Of a DNA stretch of 54,121 nt, positions 1 through 7,982 are shown piece by piece. The stretch is taken from NCBI GenBank assembly GCA_020025955.1, contig JAHHRF010000008.1, positions 1-54,121 on the forward strand, read 5' to 3'. How positions within the stretch are numbered: the stretch's first letter is position 1; the number at the start of each line of letters is the position of its first letter. Under the pieces are notes generated by a model. That model did not search any database. It was not told the origin of the DNA and saw only the letters and a program-made list of their open reading frames with translations. The stretch comes from Sutterella sp. Lineage in GTDB: Bacteria; Pseudomonadota; Gammaproteobacteria; Burkholderiales; Burkholderiaceae_F. A program made the translations under genes and the position numbers.

Positions 1-201
1 ACGAGCCCCGTGATGAGCGAATGCTCTCGCCGTTTTGCTGTCGACATCAACATTTTGCGTGGGTCCGTGGACGACGTACATGGTCGTACCTTAGGGAGCC
101 TCACCGTGTTGGTCGAAGCCGACCTTGATATTTACCACCAAGCAGTGAAGTTCTTGAAGGAGCGTGGCGTCTTGGTCGAGGAGATTGATGATGTCCAGTG
201 A
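1..201 (+). CDS. metN: Methionine ABC transporter ATP-binding protein, C-terminal fragment
   Basis: Only the last 66 codons are present; the reading frame is open from base 1 and the gene starts outside the window. The residues match the NIL ligand-binding domain that ends MetN proteins, with the typical core VDINILRGSVDDVHGR followed by GSLTVLVEA. In this family the NIL domain binds methionine and inhibits import when methionine is plentiful. The ATPase core is not visible. The stop overlaps the start of metI by 11 bases, so the two are translated from one transcript. Identification rests on the NIL match plus the adjacent permease. Confidence 0.88.
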   Translation, partial: TSPVMSECSRRFAVDINILRGSVDDVHGRTLGSLTVLVEADLDIYHQAVKFLKERGVLVEEIDDVQ

Positions 202-844
202 TTTCTACCCGTTATTGCTCGCGAGCTTAAATGAAACCGTGATCATGGTCGCGGTCTCGAGCTTGATTGGCGCCTTGATTGGGATTCCCTTGGGGATCTT
301 CTTGTACGTGACGGACAAAAAGTCCTTCATCCCGATGCCCTTCACGAACGCCGTGACGGGTGCGGTGGTGAATGCCTTGCGTTCGGTGCCTTTCATCATT
401 TTGCTCTTCGCATTGACCTTCTTTACGCGCTTTATCGTGGGCACCACGATTGGGACGGCGGCTGCCATTGTGCCGCTCACGATCTCGGTGGCTCCCTTTA
501 TTGCTCGTATTGTGGAAACGAGCCTTCGTGAAGTGGATTCGGGCTTAGTGGAAGCTGCGCAATCCATGGGGGCCACCCACATGCAGATCATTCGCAAGGT
601 CTTAATCCCTGAGGCGATGCCGGGCATTGTGGCCGGTCTCACCATCTCGGTGATTAGCTTGATTGGCTACTCCGCCATGGCCGGCGCCGTCGGTGGCGGT
701 GGCTTAGGCGACTTAGCGATTCGTTACGGCTATCAGCGCTTCAATCCGGAAGTCACTTGGATTGTCGTCGTTGTGCTCGTAATTGTGGTTCAATTAATCC
801 AGAGCGCAGGTGACGCGTTAGTTCGTCGCATTTCGCGCAAGTAA
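191..844 (+). CDS. metI: Methionine ABC transporter permease
   Basis: Inner-membrane permease of the MetNIQ D/L-methionine importer, 217 residues, the same length as E. coli MetI. It has five or so hydrophobic segments and the ABC permease EAA loop, EAAQSMGATHMQIIRKVLIP, which docks on the ATPase. The ATG at 191 was chosen because GAGGAG lies at 178-183 at good spacing; an ATG at 188 sits too close and a GTG at 164 would add residues unlike the family. It overlaps metN by 11 bases. The periplasmic binding protein metQ, often the next gene, does not follow here, so it must lie upstream or elsewhere. Confidence 0.93.
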   Translation: MSSDFYPLLLASLNETVIMVAVSSLIGALIGIPLGIFLYVTDKKSFIPMPFTNAVTGAVVNALRSVPFIILLFALTFFTRFIVGTTIGTAAAIVPLTISVAPFIARIVETSLREVDSGLVEAAQSMGATHMQIIRKVLIPEAMPGIVAGLTISVISLIGYSAMAGAVGGGGLGDLAIRYGYQRFNPEVTWIVVVVLVIVVQLIQSAGDALVRRISRK

Positions 845-869
845 CTCGATTTCTTTAGGGACGATTTTT

Positions 870-1292
870 ATGCCCCTCACCACTGAACAAACCAGCTGTG
901 ACGGCAAGCTTTTACATCGTTATGCGCAAGGGTTCGACACGATTCTGACCTACGCGCAAGCGGTGGCCTTAATCGCGATTGCCGTGGCGACCCTCTCGGG
1001 GATTGGCTACTCGATCGTAGAAATGGCCAAGAATGCCGTCACGAGTCTTGGGGACTTGTTATTGCTCTTCCTCTACATCGAGATCCTCTCCATGATTAAG
1101 GGGGCGAGTTTAGGGACCCGCGAAATTCCGATCCGCACCCCGGTGGCGTTGGCCATTGTGGCGGTGGCCCGATTCTTCGTGGTGGACATTGAGCACATGA
1201 CCCCGACCTTCATGATCATGACGGCCGCGGCCATTGCGGTGCTCGTGACCTCGTTGTGGATTTTGAGTCGCGTGCCGAGCCAACATCACTAA
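870..1292 (+). CDS. PsiE-like phosphate-starvation-inducible membrane protein
   Basis: A 140-residue protein with four predicted membrane helices (roughly residues 28-50, 58-80, 90-108 and 112-133). The segment LLLFLYIEILSMIKG followed by IPIRTPVALAIVAVARF matches the PsiE family, whose E. coli member is induced by phosphate starvation but has no known biochemical activity. AGGGA lies 9 bases before the ATG. It starts 25 bases after metI and could be cotranscribed with it, though no functional link to methionine uptake is known. Family assignment is fairly secure; function is not. Confidence 0.75.
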   Translation: MPLTTEQTSCDGKLLHRYAQGFDTILTYAQAVALIAIAVATLSGIGYSIVEMAKNAVTSLGDLLLLFLYIEILSMIKGASLGTREIPIRTPVALAIVAVARFFVVDIEHMTPTFMIMTAAAIAVLVTSLWILSRVPSQHH

Positions 1293-1419
1293 ACCGGGTC
1301 AAGCCCCTAAAACCCCACGTTTTCTCTTTTTGCCGGACTCAAAGGGTGACGCCTACTTGAAAAGCGCGTACCCTAGGGTCCGGATTTTCTCTTTTTTCTT
1401 TCGGTAGTTTTTTCGCAAA

Positions 1420-2151
1420 ATGGATAACACTGACCTCGTTGACGAACAGCCCTCTGTTGAGGACTTCAAAAAGCGCCACATTCGCTCCTTCGTGATGCGT
1501 CGTGGTCACATCTCCGCCGCCCAGCGTCGCGCCTTGGAAGAAGCCCTTCCGCGCTTCCAGGTGGAATACACCCCGGAGGCTTTAGACTTTGAAGCCACCT
1601 TCGGTCGCTCTGGCCCCGTGGTCTTTGAAATCGGTTGTGGGATGGGGGAAACGACGGCTGCGATCGCGCAGAGCCGTCCTGAAGTCAATTTCCTCGGTTG
1701 TGAAGTCTTCCCCGCAGGCGTGGGTGCCTTAGCCAAGCGCTTAGACGACATGGAACTCACCAACGTGCGTATCGTGCGTCATGACGCCGTGGAAGTGTTA
1801 CGCGACATGATCCCCGATGAAAGCTTGGATGGCGTGCACATCTACTTCCCGGACCCGTGGCGTAAGGCTCGTCACCACAAGCGTCGCTTAGTGGCTCAGC
1901 CCTTCATCGGTCAGTTAGTGAAGAAGATCAAGAAGGGTGGTTACATCCACTGCGCCACCGACTGGGAAAACTACGCTGAACAGATGTTAGAAGTCTTGGA
2001 AGGCGAACCCTTGCTTGAAAACTTGCACGGTCAGGGCAACTGGAGTCCCGTGATGGGCAACCCCTTGTGTGACCGTCCGACGACGAAATTCCAGGCCCGC
2101 GGCGAGCGTTTAGGCCATGGGATTTGGGACTTGGTTTACTTGCGTAAGTAA
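1420..2151 (+). CDS. trmB: tRNA (guanine-N7-)-methyltransferase
   Basis: SAM-dependent enzyme that methylates N7 of G46 in the tRNA variable loop; 243 residues, normal for the family. The SAM-binding motif is VFEIGCGMGE near residue 67, followed by FLGCEVFPAGVGAL, and the family signature IYFPDPWRKARHHKRRL is intact near 145, as is the later ATDWENY. No clear Shine-Dalgarno precedes the ATG; instead there is a T-rich pyrimidine leader (about 1382-1412), a pattern shared with several other plus-strand genes here. It stands alone and ends in a strong shared terminator. Confidence 0.95.
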   Translation: MDNTDLVDEQPSVEDFKKRHIRSFVMRRGHISAAQRRALEEALPRFQVEYTPEALDFEATFGRSGPVVFEIGCGMGETTAAIAQSRPEVNFLGCEVFPAGVGALAKRLDDMELTNVRIVRHDAVEVLRDMIPDESLDGVHIYFPDPWRKARHHKRRLVAQPFIGQLVKKIKKGGYIHCATDWENYAEQMLEVLEGEPLLENLHGQGNWSPVMGNPLCDRPTTKFQARGERLGHGIWDLVYLRK

Positions 2152-2186
2152 GTTCCCTTCTTTGGGGAGTCCTTCCCCAAAAAGCA

Positions 2187-2220
2187 ATGAGCACCCACTT
2201 GGGTGCTCATTTTGTTTCTT
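2187..2220. terminator. Bidirectional intrinsic terminator between trmB and uppP
   Basis: A perfect 10-bp stem (2187-2196 with 2201-2210) closes a 4-base loop. A T-rich tract follows on the plus strand (TTTTGTTTCTT) and another on the minus strand (TTGCTTTTT). It separates the convergent genes trmB and uppP and would stop transcription from both sides; the uppP stop codon lies within its plus-strand tail. Confidence 0.88.
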
Positions 2221-3040
2221 ACCAGCGAACGATGCCCGTTGCCCACGTGAGCAAAATCACGAGACCAAAGGCAATGCGGTACCACCCGAAGGCCTTAAAG
2301 TCGTGACGACCCACAAAGCCAATCAGCCAGTGCACGACGGCTAAGGCGGAGAAGAAGCTCACGATGGTGCCCAACACCACCAAGGTAGCATCGGTTTGCA
2401 GAAGCGCCTCTCGACTCATAAAGAGTTCATAGAGCGTCGCCCCAAAGATGGTGGGGATGGCTAAAAAGAACGAGAATTCCGTGGCGGCGCGTCGGCTCAA
2501 GCCTAAGAGTAAGCCCCCAATGATGGTAGCGCCCGATCGGCTCGTCCCTGGGATCATCGCCAAGCACTGGCAAAGCCCGACCCCGAGGGCGTCTTTGAGC
2601 GTTAAGTCATCCATGGTGGCGACACGCACCGTGGGGCTCTGGCGGTTTTCCGCCCAGAGGATAATCAAGCCCCCAACGATTAACATCACCCCCACGGTGA
2701 CGGCATTAAAGAGATAAACCTTTAAGAGCCCGCCAAAAAGTAGGCCCACAATCACTGCGGGGATAAAGGCAACAATCGTATTGATGGCGAGTTGACGCTC
2801 AGGCCCCGCTTTAAAGAGGTTTTTCAAAATCTTTAAGAGTCGCTCACGGTAATACCAGCACACGGCCAGAATGGCGCCCGCTTGAATGACCACGATCATC
2901 GCGTCCGTGGCGGGGGTTTCAGGCAGCCCCAAAAGGCTCGAGGTCACAATCAAGTGACCGGTGGAACTCACGGGTAAAAACTCCGTCAAACCTTCCACCA
3001 AACCCAGCACCACACTTTGTAGGGCTAACAACCAATCCAT
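2219..3040 (-). CDS. uppP: Undecaprenyl-diphosphatase (BacA/UppP family)
   Basis: Integral inner-membrane phosphatase that converts undecaprenyl diphosphate to the monophosphate, recycling the lipid carrier for peptidoglycan and O-antigen; overproduction gives bacitracin resistance in this family. It has 273 residues and is strongly hydrophobic. Both catalytic signatures are intact: GLVEGLTEFLPVSSTGHLI near the N-terminus and the PGTSRSGATI loop near residue 164. The ATG start lies 138 bases from the divergently transcribed SEC-C gene, so the two promoters share that gap. It stands alone and ends at the terminator shared with trmB. Confidence 0.96.
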   Translation of the reverse strand: MDWLLALQSVVLGLVEGLTEFLPVSSTGHLIVTSSLLGLPETPATDAMIVVIQAGAILAVCWYYRERLLKILKNLFKAGPERQLAINTIVAFIPAVIVGLLFGGLLKVYLFNAVTVGVMLIVGGLIILWAENRQSPTVRVATMDDLTLKDALGVGLCQCLAMIPGTSRSGATIIGGLLLGLSRRAATEFSFFLAIPTIFGATLYELFMSREALLQTDATLVVLGTIVSFFSALAVVHWLIGFVGRHDFKAFGWYRIAFGLVILLTWATGIVRW

Positions 3041-3178
3041 AAATCACCGAAAACGAAACATTAAAAGCGCTATTTTCGCAAAATTAACGGACAAACGGGC
3101 TCATTTCCGCGCGAGAGTGTTCCCATTTGTTAGTATTACGGTCGTTAATTTTCTTTTTTCTTTCGAGATTTATCGGTC

Positions 3179-3880
3179 ATGGACAAACCCACCCTTACGA
3201 GCGACGCTTTAATTGATGCCTTACGTGAAGGCCTTGACGCGTTTGAAAGCGATGACGTCATGGACGCCAGCGCTGCTGATGGTTATTTAACGGGCATGGT
3301 GCTCTTAGCGCCCGAGTTGAGCCTTGAAGCGCAGCACGAAGCCTACGCCCTCATCTTTAGCCCGGACGAAGCGTTCGAAGTGGGCGAAAAGGAAACCGCC
3401 CTCTTTGCGGCCTTAGATGACCGTGTGCGTTTGATCCGTGCCGCCTTGGCTGCCGGTCACGGCTATGAACCGATCATCTTTCCGTTCGTGGACGAAAACG
3501 ATCAGATCATCTACACGCGTGAAGGCATTCTTGCCATGTCGAGCTGGGCCACGGGCTTTTACTGCGCCGTTAACGCCTTTGCCGATGACAACATCGACGA
3601 TGACGCCTTAGCCCCCATCCTTCGCCACTTGAATGCCGAAGACTTCGACGAAGAGCACCGTGAAGAAGCCCAGAGCTTGATTGATAGCTATGTCGCTTCC
3701 CACAAGCCGTTGAAGAACTTGGAAGAAGCCATGTACGAGCTCGTTAAGGCTGTCTACCTCTTGAAGAAGGACCTTCAGCCTAACGTCCCCGTCACGAAGA
3801 CGACGCCCGACGTGGGTCGTAACGACCCCTGCCCCTGCGGTTCGGGTAAGAAATTCAAGAAGTGCTGCGCCAATAAGTAA
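3179..3880 (+). CDS. UPF0149/YecA-family protein with C-terminal SEC-C motif
   Basis: A 233-residue acidic protein. The body resembles the YgfB/YecA (UPF0149) family, with helical repeats and the segment SAADGYLTGMVLLAPE near residue 35. It ends in a zinc-binding SEC-C motif, GRNDPCPCGSGKKFKKCC, of the kind that tails SecA and helps contact SecB and ribosomes. The molecular role of YecA-type proteins is not settled. No Shine-Dalgarno is evident; a T-rich leader (TCTTTTTTCTTTCG) like that before trmB precedes the ATG. It converges with the MnmC-like gene, whose stop is one base away. Confidence 0.85.
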   Translation: MDKPTLTSDALIDALREGLDAFESDDVMDASAADGYLTGMVLLAPELSLEAQHEAYALIFSPDEAFEVGEKETALFAALDDRVRLIRAALAAGHGYEPIIFPFVDENDQIIYTREGILAMSSWATGFYCAVNAFADDNIDDDALAPILRHLNAEDFDEEHREEAQSLIDSYVASHKPLKNLEEAMYELVKAVYLLKKDLQPNVPVTKTTPDVGRNDPCPCGSGKKFKKCCANK

Positions 3881-3881
3881 G

Positions 3882-5486
3882 TTATCGGCACAAAAAGCGT
3901 AAGGGGTCCAAGGCGTTTTCTAACCCTAACCCCAACGCGCCCGGGCGCCCCGTGGCTCTTGCCACTAAGCTCTTGGCGAGTAACGCCCCCCAGGTGAGTC
4001 CTCGCGAGCCAAGCCCAGCACACACCCAAAGCCCGACATCACGCGGAAGTCGCTTGAGTTCGGGCTTTTCTTTTGTCTGAAGGAAGGGCGCCAAGGTCTC
4101 GGGCATCGCCCCCGCTCCCATTAAGGGGAGGCGATCTTTAGCGACCGCACGTTCCCCTTCGTAGGCGCCCGCGAACGGGTACGGCGTCGTATCGCCCACC
4201 ATACTCGCGAGCCCCTCAAGATTATGCGCATGGGCTCGAGCCGCGTCCCAACGGGCGTCCTCGGGCTCGTACGTAGCGCCCGCCGCGGTAAAGCCCTCGA
4301 CATTCATTAAGTAGCCCATCCCGGTGATGGGAACCGAGCTCGTCAAAGCGCCCTCAGGCAAGAAGCTAATGCGCCCCCAGAGACCCGAAAGCGTAAAGGG
4401 ATCCGCGTCAAAGCCTAAGACGGCGCGACTCGATTTGGCGGCTGCCACTACGGCGTGCGAGCCTTGAGCCCAACAGGTCCCCTTGTCGTCCACGGCCAAG
4501 TAACCCTTGTCCCCTTTTTGTAGGCGAACTGACACGTGGGTGATCACCTTGGCGCCACTTGCGTCTAACAAGGCGCGCACGAGGCGTGATGCATAGACGA
4601 GCCCTGCCTTGGGGAACCACCAACCACCTCGGGTGACGGGCGCGCGGGTGAGCGTTTGGGCGGTCTCGCAATCTACTAACTGCAAGAGATCGTCCGAAAG
4701 CGCTAAGGGGATATGGGAGGCAATCGCCTCTTCCCAATACGCCCATTCGTCGTCGCTTACCGCCATATCTAAAACGCCTTCGGCGTCAAAGCAGTCGGGA
4801 AAGCTCTCGAGCAGCGCGAGCATCTCGCGGTAGCCGCGACGCGTCAGCGAAAAGAGTGCCCCGTCATCCTTTTGCCAATGCGGGTGAATGAGCCCCGCGT
4901 AAAGCGCCGAGGCGCCAGCCGCTGGCACCGCACGCTCGTCGATCACGGTGACTTTGAAACCCGCTTTCGAAAAGTAGTAAGCGCAAAGTGCCCCCGAGAG
5001 CCCCGCCCCCACGATGACGACGTCTTGCTGTTCAGGAAGCACTTCCTTTTTTAAGCGCGCCCCACGCAAGGCATAGGTGTTGGGCGCGGTTTGTTCGAGA
5101 AAGCCTGGGAGCGTTTCCGTTGGGGTTGATGCATAAATCAAAACGCCTTCCGCACACAAAAAGCGCCACGGAGCCACGTCGGAAGGGGTCTTCACGAGCA
5201 CGGCCTCTGCCACCGCCACCACCCAGTGGCGCGCGACCTTCACATCCCCCACGACCACGTCCACGGTGAGGGCTTCACCCTCCCAGCGCTCATGAGGAAG
5301 GGCTTCGTCCCAGTGGGTGCGAGTGAGATTGGGAGAAAGCGCTTCTAAGAAGCGAAGAAGTTCCGCCTTATCGGTTCCCACGAGCACGAGGCGCAGAGGC
5401 GCTTGGCTCCCCCAACCCTTCAGGCGTGCCAGGGCCTCGGACGAAGTATCCGCTACCAACACAGTCAAAGGGGGGCGTTGCGTCAT
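3882..5486 (-). CDS. MnmC-like FAD-dependent oxidoreductase with decayed methyltransferase domain
   Basis: 534 residues from the ATG at 5486; a TTG at 5501 is also in frame. Residues from about 155 onward form a DAO-type FAD oxidoreductase, with dinucleotide motif VVIVGAGLSGALCAYYFSKA and later ASALYAGLIHPHWQ and GLGSRGLTWG. These match MnmC(o), which removes the carboxymethyl group from cmnm5(s2)U34 of tRNA. Residues 1-152 align in order with the second part of the MnmC methyltransferase domain, but the GFGTGLNFL SAM motif and the LDGFAP catalytic segment are absent. The SAM methyltransferase step is probably lost while the oxidoreductase remains. Full MnmC is about 650 residues. Another DAO-family role cannot be excluded. 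Confidence 0.75.
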   Translation of the reverse strand: MTQRPPLTVLVADTSSEALARLKGWGSQAPLRLVLVGTDKAELLRFLEALSPNLTRTHWDEALPHERWEGEALTVDVVVGDVKVARHWVVAVAEAVLVKTPSDVAPWRFLCAEGVLIYASTPTETLPGFLEQTAPNTYALRGARLKKEVLPEQQDVVIVGAGLSGALCAYYFSKAGFKVTVIDERAVPAAGASALYAGLIHPHWQKDDGALFSLTRRGYREMLALLESFPDCFDAEGVLDMAVSDDEWAYWEEAIASHIPLALSDDLLQLVDCETAQTLTRAPVTRGGWWFPKAGLVYASRLVRALLDASGAKVITHVSVRLQKGDKGYLAVDDKGTCWAQGSHAVVAAAKSSRAVLGFDADPFTLSGLWGRISFLPEGALTSSVPITGMGYLMNVEGFTAAGATYEPEDARWDAARAHAHNLEGLASMVGDTTPYPFAGAYEGERAVAKDRLPLMGAGAMPETLAPFLQTKEKPELKRLPRDVGLWVCAGLGSRGLTWGALLAKSLVARATGRPGALGLGLENALDPLRFLCR

Positions 5487-5525
5487 GGGGAAAAAAGGCA
5501 AAGAAGGCGAAGAAAAGAAAACAAA

Positions 5526-5566
5526 AAAGAGCCATCAAAGGCGACGAAACACCTGTGAGGCTCTTT
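5526..5566 (-). terminator. Intrinsic terminator downstream of ettA
   Basis: Reading the minus strand, an 8-bp stem (AAAGAGCC with GGCTCTTT) closes a 25-base loop and runs into a T-rich tract continuing past 5526. It ends the ettA transcript and separates it from the MnmC-like gene. A second, perfect 10-bp inverted repeat (5592-5601 with 5611-5620) lies between this hairpin and the ettA stop. That one lacks a T tract on the minus strand and may protect the 3' end. Confidence 0.75.
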
Positions 5567-5636
5567 AGAGAACGCGCTTGGGGGTGAGGGCAACGGGCTC
5601 GACTCGATTCCGAGCCCGTTTTCCCTCAAAGCACGA

Positions 5637-7301
5637 TTAGTGCTTCAACGGCTTGAAGCGCAAGCGCTTCGGCTGGCAAGCTTCGTCACCTAAACGACGG
5701 CGCTTGTCGGCTTCGTATTCGTTGTAGTTCCCGTCAAAGAACACCACACGGGAGTCGCCTTCAAAGGCGAGGATGTGGGTGGCAATACGGTCCAAGAACC
5801 AACGGTCATGGCTGGTCACTAAGGCGCAACCCGGGAATTCCAAGAGGGCTTCTTCCAAAGCACGCAAGGTTTCCACGTCCAAGTCGTTCGACGGTTCGTC
5901 AAGGAGAAGCACATTAGCGCCGGCTAACAAGGTCTTCGCCAAGTGTAAGCGACCACGTTCACCACCGGAGAGCGAGCCCACCTGCTTTTGCTGGTCGCCA
6001 CCCTTAAAGTTGAAGCGCCCTAAGTAAGCACGGCTCGACATGGAGAACTTGCCCACCTGGATGATGTCCATCCCGTCGCTGATGGCTTCAAACGCCGTCT
6101 TATCGTTGGGTAAGCCTTCACGCGTCTGGTCAACGGCCGCAATCTTCACGGTCTGACCGATCTTGATTTCACCGCTATCGGGCGTTTCCTTGCCCGTAAT
6201 CATCTTAAAGAGCGTGGACTTACCAGCACCGTTCGCCCCGATCACGCCGACAATAGCGCCAGGCGGAATCGTGAAGGACAAGTCGTCAATCAACAAGCGG
6301 TCGCCAAAGCCCTTGGAAACGTTCTGGAATTCAATCACGTTGTCGCCCAAGCGGTCGGCCACGGGAATGAAGATTTCGTTGGTTTCGTTACGCTGTTGGT
6401 ATTCGGTCGAGGCCAATTCTTCAAAGCGGGACAAACGTGCCTTGGACTTCGCCTGACGGCCCTTCGGGTTCTGACGGACCCATTCCAATTCGTGCTTGAT
6501 GGCCTTCATGCGAGCGTCTTCCTGACGCTTTTCAATTTCTAAGCGCTTTTCCTTCTGGTCGAGCCAGGAGGAGTAGTTGCCCTTCCAAGGAATCCCTTCG
6601 CCACGGTCCAATTCAAGGATCCACTCAGCGGCGTTATCCAAGAAGTAGCGGTCATGGGTCACGGCCACAACGGTGCCGGGGAAGCGCTGCAAGAACTGTT
6701 CCAACCATTCCACGCTTTCCGCGTCCAAGTGGTTGGTCGGTTCGTCAAGAAGGAGCATGTCAGGGCGCGAGAGGAGCAAGCGGCAAAGGGCCACACGGCG
6801 CTTTTCACCCCCGGACAAATGACCGATCTTGGCGTCCCACGCGGGTAAGCGAAGGGCGTCCGCGGCGATTTCCATCTGCGTTTCGGCGTTCGTGCCCGAG
6901 GAGGCAATAATGGCTTCGAGGCGAGCCTGTTCGGCGGCCAACGCATCAAAGTCGGCATCGGGTTCCGCGTAGGCAGCGTAGACGGCATCCAGCAATTCCT
7001 GGGCCTTCATGATTTCGCCTAAGCCTTCTTCCACCACGTCACGCACGGTTAATTCGGGATCGAGCTGCGGTTCCTGGGGGAGGTAACCAATGTTGATCCC
7101 CTTCATCGGTACGGCTTCGCCTTCGATGTCCTGATCAAGACCCGCCATGATCTTCAAGAGCGTGGACTTACCCGCGCCGTTCAAACCCAACACACCAATC
7201 TTGGCGCCCGGGAAGAAGGAAAGGGAAATGTCTTTCAAAATCTGACGCTTCGGCGGAACGATCTTGCCGACGCGATTCATGGTGAATACGTACTGTGCCA
7301 T
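5637..7301 (-). CDS. ettA: Energy-dependent translational throttle protein EttA (ABC-F)
   Basis: Soluble ABC-F ATPase that binds the ribosomal E site and gates the first elongation step according to ATP/ADP ratio. It has 554 residues, like E. coli EttA (555). Two ABC cassettes are complete: Walker A GLNGAGKST at 39-47 and GANGAGKST at 356-364, signatures LSGGEKRR at 162-169 and LSGGERGR at 444-451, and catalytic glutamates E187 and E469. The linker around 245-320 is the charged PtIM region that touches tRNA. The leader between the start and 7401 contains a terminator-like hairpin that could attenuate expression. Confidence 0.96.
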   Translation of the reverse strand: MAQYVFTMNRVGKIVPPKRQILKDISLSFFPGAKIGVLGLNGAGKSTLLKIMAGLDQDIEGEAVPMKGINIGYLPQEPQLDPELTVRDVVEEGLGEIMKAQELLDAVYAAYAEPDADFDALAAEQARLEAIIASSGTNAETQMEIAADALRLPAWDAKIGHLSGGEKRRVALCRLLLSRPDMLLLDEPTNHLDAESVEWLEQFLQRFPGTVVAVTHDRYFLDNAAEWILELDRGEGIPWKGNYSSWLDQKEKRLEIEKRQEDARMKAIKHELEWVRQNPKGRQAKSKARLSRFEELASTEYQQRNETNEIFIPVADRLGDNVIEFQNVSKGFGDRLLIDDLSFTIPPGAIVGVIGANGAGKSTLFKMITGKETPDSGEIKIGQTVKIAAVDQTREGLPNDKTAFEAISDGMDIIQVGKFSMSSRAYLGRFNFKGGDQQKQVGSLSGGERGRLHLAKTLLAGANVLLLDEPSNDLDVETLRALEEALLEFPGCALVTSHDRWFLDRIATHILAFEGDSRVVFFDGNYNEYEADKRRRLGDEACQPKRLRFKPLKH

Positions 7302-7364
7302 GGTGAACTCGTACTTGTCCTTTGGGAATGTGGGATCGCGAATGACCCCAGAAGTAACTCAATC

Positions 7365-7401
7365 AAAAACCCCGACCGACTGGAGAGCCGAACGGGGGTT
7401 T
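7365..7401 (-). terminator. Terminator-like hairpin in the ettA upstream region
   Basis: On the minus strand the stem AAACCCCCG pairs with CGGGGTTT with one bulged base, and is followed by a run of T (TTTTTGATTG). It lies 64 bases upstream of the ettA start and downstream of another complete terminator at 7462-7493. It is either a second backup terminator for the unknown gene or an attenuator in the ettA leader, depending on where the ettA promoter sits. Confidence 0.6.
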
Positions 7402-7461
7402 GTCGCTTAGGGCTTGATTGTACTCGATTTCTCTTGATTGCCCGCGCGCAATTCGCCCACG

Positions 7462-7493
7462 AAAAAAGGCCTTACCCGTTACGGTAAGACCTT
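7462..7493 (-). terminator. Intrinsic terminator after the unknown 129-residue gene
   Basis: An 11-bp stem with one mismatch (7466-7476 with 7483-7493) closes a 6-base loop. It is followed on the minus strand by TTTTTT (7467 down to 7462). It sits 23 bases after the stop of the gene at 7517-7906. Confidence 0.82.
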
Positions 7494-7516
7494 CTTCTTA
7501 GTAGGCCGCTACGCCC

Positions 7517-7906
7517 TTAGGGCATTGCAATCCCAGAGCCACCCGGCGCCTGGAAGCCCGGCATCCCCGGGGTGACGATCTGCTTGGCGGCTTCTTCCTG
7601 AGCCTTACGGATACGTTCCACGGTATCGCGGATCCCCTGCTTGGCAGCTTCACCATAGCCCTGAACGGCTTCAGCAACGTTCGCGGCCGGGATTTCAAAG
7701 GAGATGGGCAACGGCCCCATCTGCGTCATGATCTGGGCTTCACCCAAGAAAATCATGGCACGCGCCGCATCACGCTGACCTTCAGCGGTAATCGGCGTTA
7801 AAACACGAATCGTCCCCACCTTGCGGTCCGTCACGATTTCTTCCGTGAAGAGGTTGTTAATGTCCATCGTGGCGTTGACATCTTCGAGGCCGAGTTTTTC
7901 GGTCAT
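7517..7906 (-). CDS. Conserved-looking protein of unknown function
   Basis: I do not recognise this 129-residue protein. It has no signal peptide or membrane segment and is probably cytoplasmic. Residues 30-75 look like a compact beta-rich fold (VGTIRVLTPITAEG, then GPLPISFEIPA). Residues 76-112 form a charged amphipathic helix (AEAVQGYGEAAKQGIRDTVE), and the last 20 residues are glycine/proline-rich and probably disordered. A strong AAGGAG lies 8 bases before the ATG and a good terminator follows, so it is very likely a real, well-translated gene. It lies between usp and ettA, both stress- or energy-related, but nothing ties them by operon structure. Confidence 0.8.
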   Translation of the reverse strand: MTEKLGLEDVNATMDINNLFTEEIVTDRKVGTIRVLTPITAEGQRDAARAMIFLGEAQIMTQMGPLPISFEIPAANVAEAVQGYGEAAKQGIRDTVERIRKAQEEAAKQIVTPGMPGFQAPGGSGIAMP

Positions 7907-7982
7907 AAGGGTGCTCCTTGAGAATCAAGACGCTCACGAGAAGGACTCGGAGCGCCATCAAAAAAACTGTACGAGAAAAAAA

